NCBI GenBank assembly: GCA_023265625.1
Contig: JAHFST010000001.1
Coordinates: forward strand, 332,005 to 396,004
DNA: 64,000 nucleotides
Source of the DNA: Deltaproteobacteria bacterium
GTDB lineage: Bacteria > UBA10199 > JACPAL01 > JAHFST01
Direction of reading: 5' to 3'
Shown here: positions 47,176-55,945 of the stretch, piece after piece
Layout: each line of letters opens with the position of its first letter
Position numbering within the stretch: position 1 is the first letter of the stretch
The notes under the pieces: model-generated
Database searches by the model: none
The model's input: only the letters and a program-made list of their open reading frames with translations
What the model was told of the DNA's origin: nothing
Program-made: the position numbers and the translations under genes

Positions 47176-48765
47176 CTACAGGACCGTGTCTTTTGCGAAT
47201 TCCACCTTCGTCTCCGGATAATCAATATTACAATGCAACCCCCGGCTTTCCTTGCGTGATAACGCCGATTGAATGACCAGACCGGCCACCAGCGCGAGAT
47301 TGCGCAGCTCCAGCAAATCCGCGCTCACCTTGAAATTCCAATAGTACTGGTTGATCTCATCCGCCAAAAGGTCAATGCGACGTTTGGCGCGATGCAGACG
47401 CTTGTCCGAGCGGACAATGCCCACGTAGTTCCACATCAGGCGGCGGATCTCGTCCCAATTGTGGGTGATGACGACACTTTCGTCACTGTCGATGGCGATG
47501 CCGGGATCCCAGGCTGGTAGGGGCGTATTGCCATACGCCCCAATATCCCCAATAGCCGCCAAGGAACAGCGGGCCGCGGCATCCGCAAAGACCACCGCCT
47601 CCAAGAGCGAATTGGAGGCGAGGCGATTGGCGCCGTGCAGGCCGGTACAGGCCACCTCTCCAATGGCATAGAGATTGGGGAGATCGGTCTGGCCGTCCTG
47701 ATTGACCAAAACGCCGCCACAAAAATAATGCGCCGCCGGGACAACGGGAATAGGTTGGGTCGTGATGTCCAGATGGTATTGCAGGCACCGTTGATAAATC
47801 CCGGGAAAACGTTCTTTGATATAGGTCGCGGGTTTGTGAGTCAGGTCGAGCAGGACAAAGTCATCGCCGCGTTTTTTGAGCTCGGCATCAATGGCGCGGG
47901 CCACGACGTCGCGGGGGGCCAGATCTTTCAAGGGATGATAATTTGCCATGAAGGGGTTGCCGTTCTTGAGGCGTAATATTCCCCCCTCGCCACGGACGGC
48001 CTCGGAGATGAGAAACGATTTCGCGTCGGGTTGATAGAGGCAAGTGGGGTGGAATTGCACAAACTCCAGATTGGCGACGCGGCACCCCGCCCGATAGGCG
48101 ATGGCCATGCCGTCGCCGGTTGCGATGTCGGGATTCGAGGTATAGAGGTACACCTTGCCGGCCCCACCCGTGGCCAGGAGGGTGACGCGTGCGGCCACGA
48201 TTTTAATTTCGTTATGCACGGTGTCTAACACATAGGCCCCCAGACATTGATTGGGATGGTTCGAATTGGGATTGATTTTACGCTCGGTGATGAGGTCAAT
48301 GGTGAAGTGATGTTCGAGCAGTTGGATGTTGGGGTGCCGTTTGATGGCCTGAAGCAGGGCCCGCTCGATCTCGGCCCCGGTTTGATCCTTGGCATGGAGG
48401 ACGCGCCGCTGGCTGTGACCGCCTTCTTGCCCCAGGTCAAACTCTTGGTTAGCATTTTTTGAGAACTGGACGCCTCGATCAATAAGTTTTTGAATTTTTT
48501 CCGGACCGTTGCTGACCACCATCCGAACAATGTCTTCGTGGCAGAGGCCATAACCCACATCGAGGGTGTCTCGGATATGCGATTCCACTGAGTCCAAGGA
48601 AGACATCACGGCGGCGATCCCCCCTTGGGCATAGTTGGTATTGGTATCCGCCTCCGCTTTTTTAGTCACAATCAGGACTTGGCCCTGAGCGGCGACCTGT
48701 AAGGCATAGGAGAGGCCGGCGATGCCGGAGCCGATGACGAGGAAATCGGTTTTGAGGAGGGACAT
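47176..48765 (-). CDS. nadB: L-aspartate oxidase NadB, with an in-frame repeat insertion
   Basis: A 529-residue FAD enzyme: [13 protein letters not shown] (dinucleotide fold, residues about 10-22), [64 protein letters not shown] and [13 protein letters not shown]. It oxidises L-aspartate to iminoaspartate for NAD synthesis. The start at 48765 has AGGA upstream; a longer frame to 48801 is less likely. At about residues 408-418 the sequence [11 protein letters not shown] is coded by a class A palindrome, between the FAD-binding helix and the C-terminal helical domain. nadA and nadC are not adjacent. Confidence 0.95.
   Translation of the reverse strand: MSLLKTDFLVIGSGIAGLSYALQVAAQGQVLIVTKKAEADTNTNYAQGGIAAVMSSLDSVESHIRDTLDVGYGLCHEDIVRMVVSNGPEKIQKLIDRGVQFSKNANQEFDLGQEGGHSQRRVLHAKDQTGAEIERALLQAIKRHPNIQLLEHHFTIDLITERKINPNSNHPNQCLGAYVLDTVHNEIKIVAARVTLLATGGAGKVYLYTSNPDIATGDGMAIAYRAGCRVANLEFVQFHPTCLYQPDAKSFLISEAVRGEGGILRLKNGNPFMANYHPLKDLAPRDVVARAIDAELKKRGDDFVLLDLTHKPATYIKERFPGIYQRCLQYHLDITTQPIPVVPAAHYFCGGVLVNQDGQTDLPNLYAIGEVACTGLHGANRLASNSLLEAVVFADAAARCSLAAIGDIGAYGNTPLPAWDPGIAIDSDESVVITHNWDEIRRLMWNYVGIVRSDKRLHRAKRRIDLLADEINQYYWNFKVSADLLELRNLALVAGLVIQSALSRKESRGLHCNIDYPETKVEFAKDTVL
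47518..47544. repeat. Class A palindromic element inside nadB
   Basis: GTAGGGGCGTATTGCCATAC followed by GCCCCAA: the left arm is intact and the right end has drifted. Read in frame as GAYGNTPLP in NadB. Confidence 0.85.
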
Positions 48766-48820
48766 GGGGGGATTCCTAACAGTGAACCTGGTGTGAATCA
48801 ATGTTTGATGTAGGGGCTGT

Positions 48821-48893
48821 TGTAGGGGCGACCCGGTGGGTCGCCCTCCGGATGATGCCGAGGTTCTGGGCGTCCCACCGGGACGCCCCTACA
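48821..48893. repeat. Compound palindromic element upstream of pgsA
   Basis: TGTAGGGGCGACCCGGTGGG at the left and CCCACCGGGACGCCCCTACA at the right, with an inner GGTCGCCC stem. A partial TGTAGGGGCTGT lies just before it at 48809. It lies in the 176-bp gap between divergent nadB and pgsA, so it may affect both promoters. Confidence 0.85.
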
Positions 48894-48941
48894 TGACATA
48901 ATTGTTTTGCGGGGCCTGTGGAAAGATGTTAAGAATTTTGC

Positions 48942-49583
48942 ATGCCTTGGATGGAACGCCGCACGCGCGCCAGAAAACGACTCACCAAAGAACAGCTCCT
49001 AGGGGTCGCCAATTTTATTACTTATGGACGGATTGTCCTGGTGCCCGTCATTGTGTTGTTTTTGGTTTGGATTGATGACAGCAATCCACGTCATTTGGCG
49101 ATGAATCATATGATGAGCTGGATTGCCGCGGTTATTTTTACGGCGGCGGCACTCTCCGACATGGTGGATGGTTACTATGCGCGCAAATATCAGGTGGTCA
49201 GCGCCTTTGGTAAATTTCTGGATCCCTTGGCGGACAAACTTCTGACCTTGCCGACGTTGGTGATGTTGGTTTCCTTGCATCGAGTATCCGCCTGGGTAGT
49301 GGCCTTGCTGCTGGCGCGAGAAGTAACCATCACTGCATTGCGGGGCATTGCGGCCACGGAAGGTTTGGAAATCGCCGCCTCGGATTGGGGCAAGAAGAAA
49401 ACGGTTATCTTGTCGATCGTGATTGGGGCTTTGCTCATCCATTATCCGTTTTGGCAGGTGAATCCGCACCGCATCGGTACGGTACTGTTGTGGATTGCGG
49501 TCCCGATGTCGGTGGGATCGGGGGTTCATTATACGTATTCGTTTTTTGCGACCGTGTTACAGAGGTCGAGGAAGGCCAAGTAG
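48942..49583 (+). CDS. pgsA: CDP-diacylglycerol-glycerol-3-phosphate 3-phosphatidyltransferase
   Basis: A 213-residue integral membrane enzyme with five or six hydrophobic segments. The CDP-alcohol phosphotransferase motif is complete: SDMVDGYYARKYQ and SAFGKFLDPLADK give D-G-x2-A-R-x8-G-x3-D-x3-D. It makes phosphatidylglycerol phosphate. Start at ATG 48942 or 48951; the basic MERRTRARKRL tail fits a cytoplasmic N-terminus. The TAG stop is the first triplet of a class B palindrome. Confidence 0.93.
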   Translation: MPWMERRTRARKRLTKEQLLGVANFITYGRIVLVPVIVLFLVWIDDSNPRHLAMNHMMSWIAAVIFTAAALSDMVDGYYARKYQVVSAFGKFLDPLADKLLTLPTLVMLVSLHRVSAWVVALLLAREVTITALRGIAATEGLEIAASDWGKKKTVILSIVIGALLIHYPFWQVNPHRIGTVLLWIAVPMSVGSGVHYTYSFFATVLQRSRKAK

Positions 49584-49607
49584 GGGTTCAAAATTTTGAA
49601 CCCCTAC
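49580..49607. repeat. Class B palindromic element supplying the pgsA stop codon
   Basis: A perfect 28-bp palindrome identical to 34854-34881, beginning GTAGGGG; the TAG is the pgsA stop. Confidence 0.9.
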
Positions 49608-49688
49608 AAACCACTTTTCTTGTTGCCAGGGAGAATCGTCTTCATTATGGTGCGGTTCCCTTGAAAATAGTAGATAGTTGATAGAGGG

Positions 49689-49709
49689 AAAATTGGCTGC
49701 GCCAATTTT
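49689..49709 (+). terminator. Hairpin with T-run just upstream of tRNA-Gly
   Basis: AAAATTGGC and GCCAATTTT pair around TGC, followed by one more T before the tRNA. It could terminate pgsA transcripts. The stem is AU-rich and the T-tract is part of the arm, so confidence is moderate. Confidence 0.45.
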
Positions 49710-49710
49710 T

Positions 49711-49782
<72 letters not shown>

Positions 49783-49790
49783 CAGGAATG

Positions 49791-49816
49791 AAAAAGCCCC
49801 CTTTGGGGGCTTTTTT
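49791..49816. terminator. Bidirectional terminator of tRNA-Gly and the AsmA-like gene
   Basis: AAAAAGCCCCC and GGGGGCTTTTTT pair around TTTG. Both strands end in a T-run, so it can stop the tRNA from the left and the convergent AsmA-like gene from the right. Confidence 0.9.
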
Positions 49817-49839
49817 ATTTATTTGTGCACTATTGAATT

Positions 49840-51930
49840 TTATTTCTTCGATTTTTTCTTGCTCTTCTCCTGCCCCTTCTTGTTCGGCGTCACCGCATCA
49901 ATCGTCTTGTCGAGGGCCTCGGCAGGTGTCTCCGTGGCCGACGGGAGGGGGATCTCGGCGGTGATGCGGTCGGTTTGGGTTTGGAGGAAGGTGGGATCGG
50001 GGGTCAGGGTGGGGGCGGTGAGGGGGCCGGTCAGGCTGAACAAGAGGTGATAGCGGCCATCGGTGTCGGCTAATAACGACCGCAATTTGGAATCGGGGAT
50101 CCAGGTATCCGACTTAAGTTTGCTGAGCCGGTAGGTCCCGACCATCTGGAGTTGGCCGGTGAGCGCGATCGGTCCGTTTAATTCCACGCTGTGATTGTCG
50201 TCCTCAAAAACCAACGACGGAAATTGCAGCAAGCCGGGCGTGAGCGTGAAGGGTGTCTCGGTTTTTTTGAGCGGGATGACCTGCAATTGCTGCCAGAAAG
50301 ATGGTGGGGCCAACTGCAAGGCCTTCGTCATCGCATTGGAAAAGAGCGGCGTTATGTTGGTGGCAAGGGGCCAATCGCCTGCATCAGCGACGAACTTGCC
50401 GTCGCCGGTCATGGTTTTTTTGACGGCTTCGATGTCCTTGCCCTCTCCCTTGGCGTTGAGGGTCAGCGTGCCGGCCCAGTTGAGATTGATCTTTGTCCTG
50501 AAGAGTTGTTCCCATAAAGGCGCTAGTTCGATGTGACTCAGGTTGAGGGCCAGATCCCAGCTAGGTTCGCCCGTGCCGAGTTTGACCGATCCCGAGCCAC
50601 CCAAATGACCCTTGGGGAGATCCGCATCGAAGGTTTTAAGGGTTAGGGTGTCAGACACCGCGGTGAAGCGCGCCTCCGTCTTGGTGAGGGGGAAGGCGCC
50701 CCAGTGGAGGGAATCGGATTTGAGCGTGCCGGCATATTCCCACTCGATCGGTTTGGTGGCGGGACCTGTGACATCGAGCTGGAGGGTGGCTGGGCCGGTT
50801 AAGACTGATTTTGACGCGGTGAGAAACGGGAGTAGGTCGTGTAACTCCGTGGGCGGCGTTGTCAGGGTGACCTCCAGTTTGCCGTCCTGGGCGATTTGAC
50901 CGGTTCCATCCAAACTAAAGCTATTGAGATTGAAATGAATCGCGCTGAGCGCAAAACCGCTTTCGGTGCGGGTTCCCTCCAAGGTCAGGTCGCAGGGCAG
51001 GTCGGCCTCTTTCGAGAAAACGCTGCCATACTTTAATTCCGTGTCACGGAGTTTCAGCGCGAGCTTGAGGGAAGATTTTTCCCGTTGACTGGCCCAGGAG
51101 AGATTGAGCCCCATGTTTCCCGCCAAGTAAAACGGGAGGGAGTCGGCATCCGTGGGCAGGAAGGCCAAGAGCGGTTCAGCCGGGAAGGAGTCGGAGGACA
51201 ACGTGACCGTGGATAATTCCCCCCATTCGCCGCCGATTTGCAGGGTGGAGCCGGCCAGTGAGATCGCGGTGGGGGCGAGGGTGACTTTATGCTCCGCGAG
51301 ATTGACCAGGATTTGGCCTGCCAAGTTCAGCGACTGAGGCCTTGATTCGTTGGCCATGAGATTGGCGGTGAGTTCGACTTCAATGGGTGTCTCCGTCTTG
51401 GATAAGTTGATACCGCTGAGGGTGGCGTTAATGTTGCCTAGGTGCAGCGGGGGCGTGCTCCCGGTGAGCAACTGGCCCTGCTCAATGGTGATGCGTTGGA
51501 TATGGATACGAGTGAGCCAGGCGGGGAGCAGCGGCGAGGGCGCGGTGTCGGTCGACGGAGTGAGAGGTGAACTCTGATTGGTGGTGTTGGCGGGGAGGAT
51601 GATGAGGGGGTGTTTGATGCGCAAACTGCCCTCCGGTTTACGCCTCCAAAGACTTCTGAGGTTAAATTGCACCGCCACCTGATCGGCTTGTAAGAGAGGT
51701 TCTGTCGCGGTCTCTGGCTTGGCCACAGACACCTTGTCCAGTTCCAGTAACAGGGTTGGCGACATCTTGAGGGAGAGTTTTTGAATGGAAACCTTGGCAT
51801 CAAACCGATTTTCCAACAGGCTGATGAGTGGTGCCCTGAGGTGGTCGACCTTAAACCAAAAAGGCAGCGAGACGAGTAGCGAGATAATGAGAAGTAACAG
51901 GAGGCCAATCGACCAGAGTAACTTTTTCAT
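49840..51930 (-). CDS. AsmA/TamB-like envelope protein
   Basis: A 696-residue protein with one N-terminal transmembrane helix (LLWSIGLLLLLIISLLVSLP) and a long beta-rich periplasmic part. The N-terminal motif FDAKVSIQKLSLKMSPTLLL is typical of AsmA proteins, and the C-terminal third contains the AsmA-type GDGKFVADAGDWPL and LQLAPP segments. AsmA-like proteins form hydrophobic grooves that carry phospholipid toward the outer membrane. It ends in a Lys-rich tail (KKGQEKSKKKSKK). The ATG at 51930 is the helix start; the frame opens at 52008 in the overlap with efp's leader. It is divergent from efp. Confidence 0.82.
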   Translation of the reverse strand: MKKLLWSIGLLLLLIISLLVSLPFWFKVDHLRAPLISLLENRFDAKVSIQKLSLKMSPTLLLELDKVSVAKPETATEPLLQADQVAVQFNLRSLWRRKPEGSLRIKHPLIILPANTTNQSSPLTPSTDTAPSPLLPAWLTRIHIQRITIEQGQLLTGSTPPLHLGNINATLSGINLSKTETPIEVELTANLMANESRPQSLNLAGQILVNLAEHKVTLAPTAISLAGSTLQIGGEWGELSTVTLSSDSFPAEPLLAFLPTDADSLPFYLAGNMGLNLSWASQREKSSLKLALKLRDTELKYGSVFSKEADLPCDLTLEGTRTESGFALSAIHFNLNSFSLDGTGQIAQDGKLEVTLTTPPTELHDLLPFLTASKSVLTGPATLQLDVTGPATKPIEWEYAGTLKSDSLHWGAFPLTKTEARFTAVSDTLTLKTFDADLPKGHLGGSGSVKLGTGEPSWDLALNLSHIELAPLWEQLFRTKINLNWAGTLTLNAKGEGKDIEAVKKTMTGDGKFVADAGDWPLATNITPLFSNAMTKALQLAPPSFWQQLQVIPLKKTETPFTLTPGLLQFPSLVFEDDNHSVELNGPIALTGQLQMVGTYRLSKLKSDTWIPDSKLRSLLADTDGRYHLLFSLTGPLTAPTLTPDPTFLQTQTDRITAEIPLPSATETPAEALDKTIDAVTPNKKGQEKSKKKSKK

Positions 51931-51995
51931 TCCCTTGCCTTTTACCCAATAAGTTTTTAAGAAGCAATTCCTGAAAAAAATAAGGAGAGATGACC

Positions 51996-52550
51996 ATGCA
52001 GGCAACACAAATTCGCGTTGGGATGATTATTTTATATGACGGAGAGTTGTGCCAGGTTTTGGGGACGGACCATATTACCCAGGGAAACAAGCGTGGCAAG
52101 ATGCAGGTCGATATGCGGCGGCTGCGGGATGGGATTAAGTTAGAGTATCGGTTTCGCTCGGAAGACTCTGTGGAGCGGGCGGTGCTGGAGGAAAAGGAGA
52201 TGGAATATCTTTTTCAGGATGGCGATGGCTATCACTTCATGGATACCGAAACTTATGAGCAGACCCAGCTCTCCAAGCAGGAACTGGGGAATGCCGTTCA
52301 TTATCTGAAAGCCAATACTAAGGTGAAGGTGAAACTCTACGACGAGAAGCCCATTGGGGTTGAATTGCCCAACATGATGGAGCTCACGGTGACGGACACC
52401 GAGCCCATGATGAAGGGGGCCACGGCCGCTCGTGGTTACAAGCCGGCCACGCTTGACAATGGTCTCGCAGTCAAGGTCCCACAATTTATCCAAGTAGGAG
52501 ACAAGATAAGGGTGGATACGACAACGAATGAGTATTCCGAAAGAGCTTAA
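51996..52550 (+). CDS. efp: Elongation factor P
   Basis: A 184-residue EF-P with the N-terminal KOW-like domain (MQATQIRVGMIILYDGELCQ), then VERAVLEEKEMEYLFQDGDGYHFMDTETYEQ in pieces, and the S1-like C-terminus with the family signature KGATAARGYKPATLDNGLAV. It relieves ribosome stalling at polyproline. The ATG at 51996 is 7 bp after AGGAGA; an ATG at 51990 is too close. The beta-hairpin tip reads TQGNKRGK: the position of the modified Lys of the E. coli protein aligns with Asn, a form seen in some EF-P branches. It could translate the Pro-rich proteins of this window. Confidence 0.95.
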   Translation: MQATQIRVGMIILYDGELCQVLGTDHITQGNKRGKMQVDMRRLRDGIKLEYRFRSEDSVERAVLEEKEMEYLFQDGDGYHFMDTETYEQTQLSKQELGNAVHYLKANTKVKVKLYDEKPIGVELPNMMELTVTDTEPMMKGATAARGYKPATLDNGLAVKVPQFIQVGDKIRVDTTTNEYSERA

Positions 52551-52556
52551 CCATCC

Positions 52557-53486
52557 ATGGCCAAAGATCTCTACAAAATAATCGGCGTGTCCCGCACCTC
52601 AACGCCGGAAGAAATCAAGAAGGCTTATCGCCAGTTGGCGAAAAAATATCATCCGGATGTGAATAAGGGCAACAAGGAGGCGGAGGATAAGTTTAAGGAG
52701 ATCTCCGCGGCCTACGATATCTTGGGGGATGCCGATCATCGGAAGAAGTACGACCAATTTGGCGACATGGGGCAGCAGGGTTTTGATCCGCGGCAGCAGG
52801 CCTATCGGCAGTGGTCTTCTACGGGTGGAGCAGGGGCTGGAGGGCCTGGTAGTGCCGAGTTTGATTTGGGGGATATCTTTGGCGATCTCTTTGGGATGGG
52901 GAAACGGACGGGACGGAGTCGGCGCGGCGCGACGGGTTGGTATGATACCGAACAGGAAGCCGGGGCGCGTTCCAGTGATGTGAATGCGACGGTGGAGATT
53001 GGGTTTATCGACGCGGTGAAGGGAACAGAACGACGATTGACCATTGATCACGGCCGGCGTCAGGAAAAAATCGATGTCAAAATACCGGCGGGGATTCGGG
53101 ACGGGGGCAAGATTCGCGTGGCCGGGAAGGGCGAGCAGGGCGGGGATCTTTACATCCAAGTCAAGGTGGCGCCCCACCCGCAATTTTGGCGGGAAAACGA
53201 CGACCTCTATTTGGAAATTCCGGTGACCATCACGGAAGCGGCCTTGGGGGCCACCGTGCGGGTTCCAACCCTGGATGCGGCGGTTAATCTCAAGATCCCG
53301 GCCGGGACCAGTTCGGGGCAAAAGATGCGGCTGGCCGGCAAGGGTGTGGTGCATTTGGGAGAAAAGGGGCAGGGGGATCAGTATGTGGTGATCAAGATTG
53401 TCGTCCCCCCCGACCTGGATGAAACCGCCAAAGAACTGCTCCGCCAGGTGGCGGCCCGGAGTTCCTTTAGTCCGCGGGAGAAATAA
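52557..53486 (+). CDS. CbpA-like J-domain co-chaperone (no zinc finger)
   Basis: A 309-residue type II J-protein: MAKDLYKIIGVSRTSTPEEI, KKYHPDVNKG with HPD, a Gly/Phe-rich DIFGDLFGMG section, a basic stretch (GKRTGRSRRG), and C-terminal substrate domains with HPQFWRENDDLYLEIPVTI and VPTLDAAVNLKIPAGTSSGQ. The four CxxCxGxG repeats of DnaJ are absent. It starts 6 bp after the efp stop, so both are probably co-transcribed. It should act with DnaK encoded at 35706. Confidence 0.93.
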   Translation: MAKDLYKIIGVSRTSTPEEIKKAYRQLAKKYHPDVNKGNKEAEDKFKEISAAYDILGDADHRKKYDQFGDMGQQGFDPRQQAYRQWSSTGGAGAGGPGSAEFDLGDIFGDLFGMGKRTGRSRRGATGWYDTEQEAGARSSDVNATVEIGFIDAVKGTERRLTIDHGRRQEKIDVKIPAGIRDGGKIRVAGKGEQGGDLYIQVKVAPHPQFWRENDDLYLEIPVTITEAALGATVRVPTLDAAVNLKIPAGTSSGQKMRLAGKGVVHLGEKGQGDQYVVIKIVVPPDLDETAKELLRQVAARSSFSPREK

Positions 53487-53537
53487 CAAAGCTTATTTTC
53501 CAGGCAACCTTTTTGGAAGAATGACGATCCCAGTTTC

Positions 53538-54701
53538 ATGTCTTTAGACCTGTTTGCATACGCTGATTTGAATGGGGACGGAACGCTCGACATGGAAGAG
53601 CTGTTTGTGGCCCGCGATGTTCGGGATGCCAAGATGGCTATCGAGGGTTTGTTGGGGAGGGGAGCGGGTGATCCCGTCAGGAATCGCGACGAGTTTGTGA
53701 AAAAAATGATCCTTGATAAGGGGTTGGACTTTTTTTCCACTTGGGAATCTAAACAAAAGAACGGTGTGACCCCTACCGTCAAAGGATACGACGGCCCAAA
53801 AAATGAGGCGGCCGAGGCTGTCATACAGGTCATTCAACAGTACCGGCGTTTTTTGCCGGAGCATCGAGATTTTTACCGCCGGGAACTAGCCGGGCATGTG
53901 ACCGCCCCCTCTCTGGAGGAGATCAGTGATAACGCGGGACAGCTGCAGGAATTGTCCTGGTGGATAACAAATTTTGCGCGAGTGTCACTTTGTGACGGAG
54001 TCCCCGGGATCAGCGAAGCTGAATATGGATCTTTTTTGCCTTTTGTTCGAGGTGCGGAGGCACCATCGTTGAACTTAGGCCTTACGGTTGCGATGTCGCT
54101 GGATCTCTCTCCATTCTCCGAATCGGTGACGCAGGCTACGGTGGCACAGAAAAAGCAGCTGGATGCCATTTGGAGCGAATTGGCCACGTTACCGACAGGG
54201 ATTTTTTTACTCCAAAAAAGCCTGCATATTTTTCAGCAAAAAGGATTCACTGTGGAAATTCTCACTCCGGAGCAATGGACAAAAAAAGGCATTCCGGAGT
54301 CGGCGTTGGCAGCCGTGTTACGACCTGAAAATATTATTTGTATTCGGGATGAGTTGCTCGTCCCGATAGAGCGTCCGCAACTTCTTGAAAGTCTCACCCA
54401 TGAGCTGGGTCATTTGATCCTGGTGGGGCATGGAGAAAGTGTCATTGAGGAGGCGACTGTGGAAGACTTGAGCCAATTGGTGGTCTGGGAGGGGCAACTC
54501 GATGCGGAAGCGGCCGCAATGATGACAGATGCCGCCCGCTATGAGACTCTGTGGTATTTGTATAGTGACAAAATTTATCACAATAAGGACCGGGCCCAGA
54601 TTCGTGCGCAGGAAGAGGCGTTTCATGCGGGGGATTTGGAACCTTACATCAGGGCCCAGCGGGAACGAATTTTTGCGGCGGCGGTGAAAGGGTGTCTATG
54701 A
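53538..54701 (+). CDS. EF-hand protein with an HExxH metalloprotease-like motif
   Basis: A 387-residue protein with no signal peptide. An EF-hand loop is at the start (DLNGDGTLDMEE, residues 11-22) followed by a helical region. Near residue 290 is LLESLTHELGHLILVGHGES: HELGH is a zincin-type HExxH with a downstream Gly-His, then LDAEAAAMMTDAARYE, a possible third ligand (Glu). The motif suggests a zinc protease but the overall family is not one I know. It starts 51 bp after the J-protein gene with only weak ribosome binding. The next gene overlaps by 4 bp (ATGA), so they are a pair. Confidence 0.65.
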   Translation: MSLDLFAYADLNGDGTLDMEELFVARDVRDAKMAIEGLLGRGAGDPVRNRDEFVKKMILDKGLDFFSTWESKQKNGVTPTVKGYDGPKNEAAEAVIQVIQQYRRFLPEHRDFYRRELAGHVTAPSLEEISDNAGQLQELSWWITNFARVSLCDGVPGISEAEYGSFLPFVRGAEAPSLNLGLTVAMSLDLSPFSESVTQATVAQKKQLDAIWSELATLPTGIFLLQKSLHIFQQKGFTVEILTPEQWTKKGIPESALAAVLRPENIICIRDELLVPIERPQLLESLTHELGHLILVGHGESVIEEATVEDLSQLVVWEGQLDAEAAAMMTDAARYETLWYLYSDKIYHNKDRAQIRAQEEAFHAGDLEPYIRAQRERIFAAAVKGCL

Positions 54702-55861
54702 CGGCGGTTTCTTTTCCAAGCATCCATCTCACTGGATCTCCTCGAGACATGGGACGCGCCTATGGGGAGACCCTGCGCGCCGGGATTCAGGGAATCGTGG
54801 ACATTCGTTACCATGCCTTGTTGGTTGGGGATTTTCTCAAAGCGCATGGAGAACCGATGGTGCGGGCCCTGGCCGAACGGCAGATCCTTGTGTTGGAACG
54901 GAACGAAGCCTATCGGGATGCCCATGAGCTTTTTTTGGGGATCGTGGAAGGGGCCGATGTGCCGCCTCACCAGCTGATGGCCATGCAGAATTATACCGAT
55001 CTGCGCGATGCGGGTTTTGTGGCGTATGAAGATTTGGAAAGAATGCTGGGACGTTCAGTCCCCAGGCAAGGGAGTACAGACTCCTCTGCTTCGGCAGATC
55101 GCGATGCTGGTGGTTGTTCCGCCTGGCGGGTTTGTCACAGTGCTGGGGAGGTCGACCTGGCGGGGCAGACATGGGATATGCATGCCACGGCCCTTGACTA
55201 TGTGGTCCTGCTTCATATCCGGGGGGAGGGCGGCCTTCCTGACCGCCATGCCCTGACGATCATGGGGTGCCCCCCGCTTTGTGGGGTGACGAGTGCCGGT
55301 CTCATGGTGATGATTAACAATGTTTTTTCCAAACAAGTGAATGTCGACGGACTGCCCTGGCCCTACCTGGTGGATACGATGCTGAAACAGCCCACCCTCG
55401 AGGCGGCACGCGCCTATCTTCAGGGGCACCTCCCGATGTCGACCCACAACTACATGCTGGTGGGACGGCAACGGGTTTTCAATATCGAGGCGACCGGTTC
55501 TGAATGGGTGGAGACCCACAATATTGCGGGCGATGGAGAGGTATTTCATACCAATCATTGTTTAAATCCTGGATTGGCCGAGACCATGCCGTCGGGTCGT
55601 AAGAGTGGTACCACTTATGCTCGTTTTTCCGCCCTCGAAGGTTATCTTGGGGAGGGGCGCTATCAGGGGATCGTCTCACAGGCGCAGTTTGCCGAAGATG
55701 TATTGCTGGACGGTGGTCGCGCTTGTGTCAATGTGCCACGCCCTGAGGCTCTACATGGCCCGATGACTTGCGGAGGACTTGATGTGGATCTCAAGCGGCG
55801 CGAGGCCCGTTTCTTCAGGGGGCCTTATGGGGATGGGGTTTATCAGGATCTGACCTTTTGA
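54698..55861 (+). CDS. C45-type Ntn hydrolase (acyl-CoA:6-aminopenicillanate acyltransferase-like)
   Basis: A 387-residue protein starting at the ATG of the ATGA overlap. The N-terminal FPSIHLTGSPRDMGRAYGET is characteristic of this family. The catalytic nucleophile would be Cys140 (GGCSAWRVC), exposed by autocleavage as in other Ntn hydrolases; before it lies a linker GSTDSSASADRDAG. Later segments include DMHATALDYVVLLHIRG, GCPPLCGVTSAGLMVMINNV and FHTNHCLNPGL. The family cleaves or transfers acyl groups on amides. It is coupled to the EF-hand/HExxH gene; they may process the same peptide or amide. Confidence 0.82.
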   Translation: MTAVSFPSIHLTGSPRDMGRAYGETLRAGIQGIVDIRYHALLVGDFLKAHGEPMVRALAERQILVLERNEAYRDAHELFLGIVEGADVPPHQLMAMQNYTDLRDAGFVAYEDLERMLGRSVPRQGSTDSSASADRDAGGCSAWRVCHSAGEVDLAGQTWDMHATALDYVVLLHIRGEGGLPDRHALTIMGCPPLCGVTSAGLMVMINNVFSKQVNVDGLPWPYLVDTMLKQPTLEAARAYLQGHLPMSTHNYMLVGRQRVFNIEATGSEWVETHNIAGDGEVFHTNHCLNPGLAETMPSGRKSGTTYARFSALEGYLGEGRYQGIVSQAQFAEDVLLDGGRACVNVPRPEALHGPMTCGGLDVDLKRREARFFRGPYGDGVYQDLTF

Positions 55862-55945
55862 ATTAAAATTACGCGCTGCGTTACGAATTTTCCTCGGCAA
55901 AACTTGACACATTCCTAGAGGCAATGTTAACCCGGACAACTCCTT

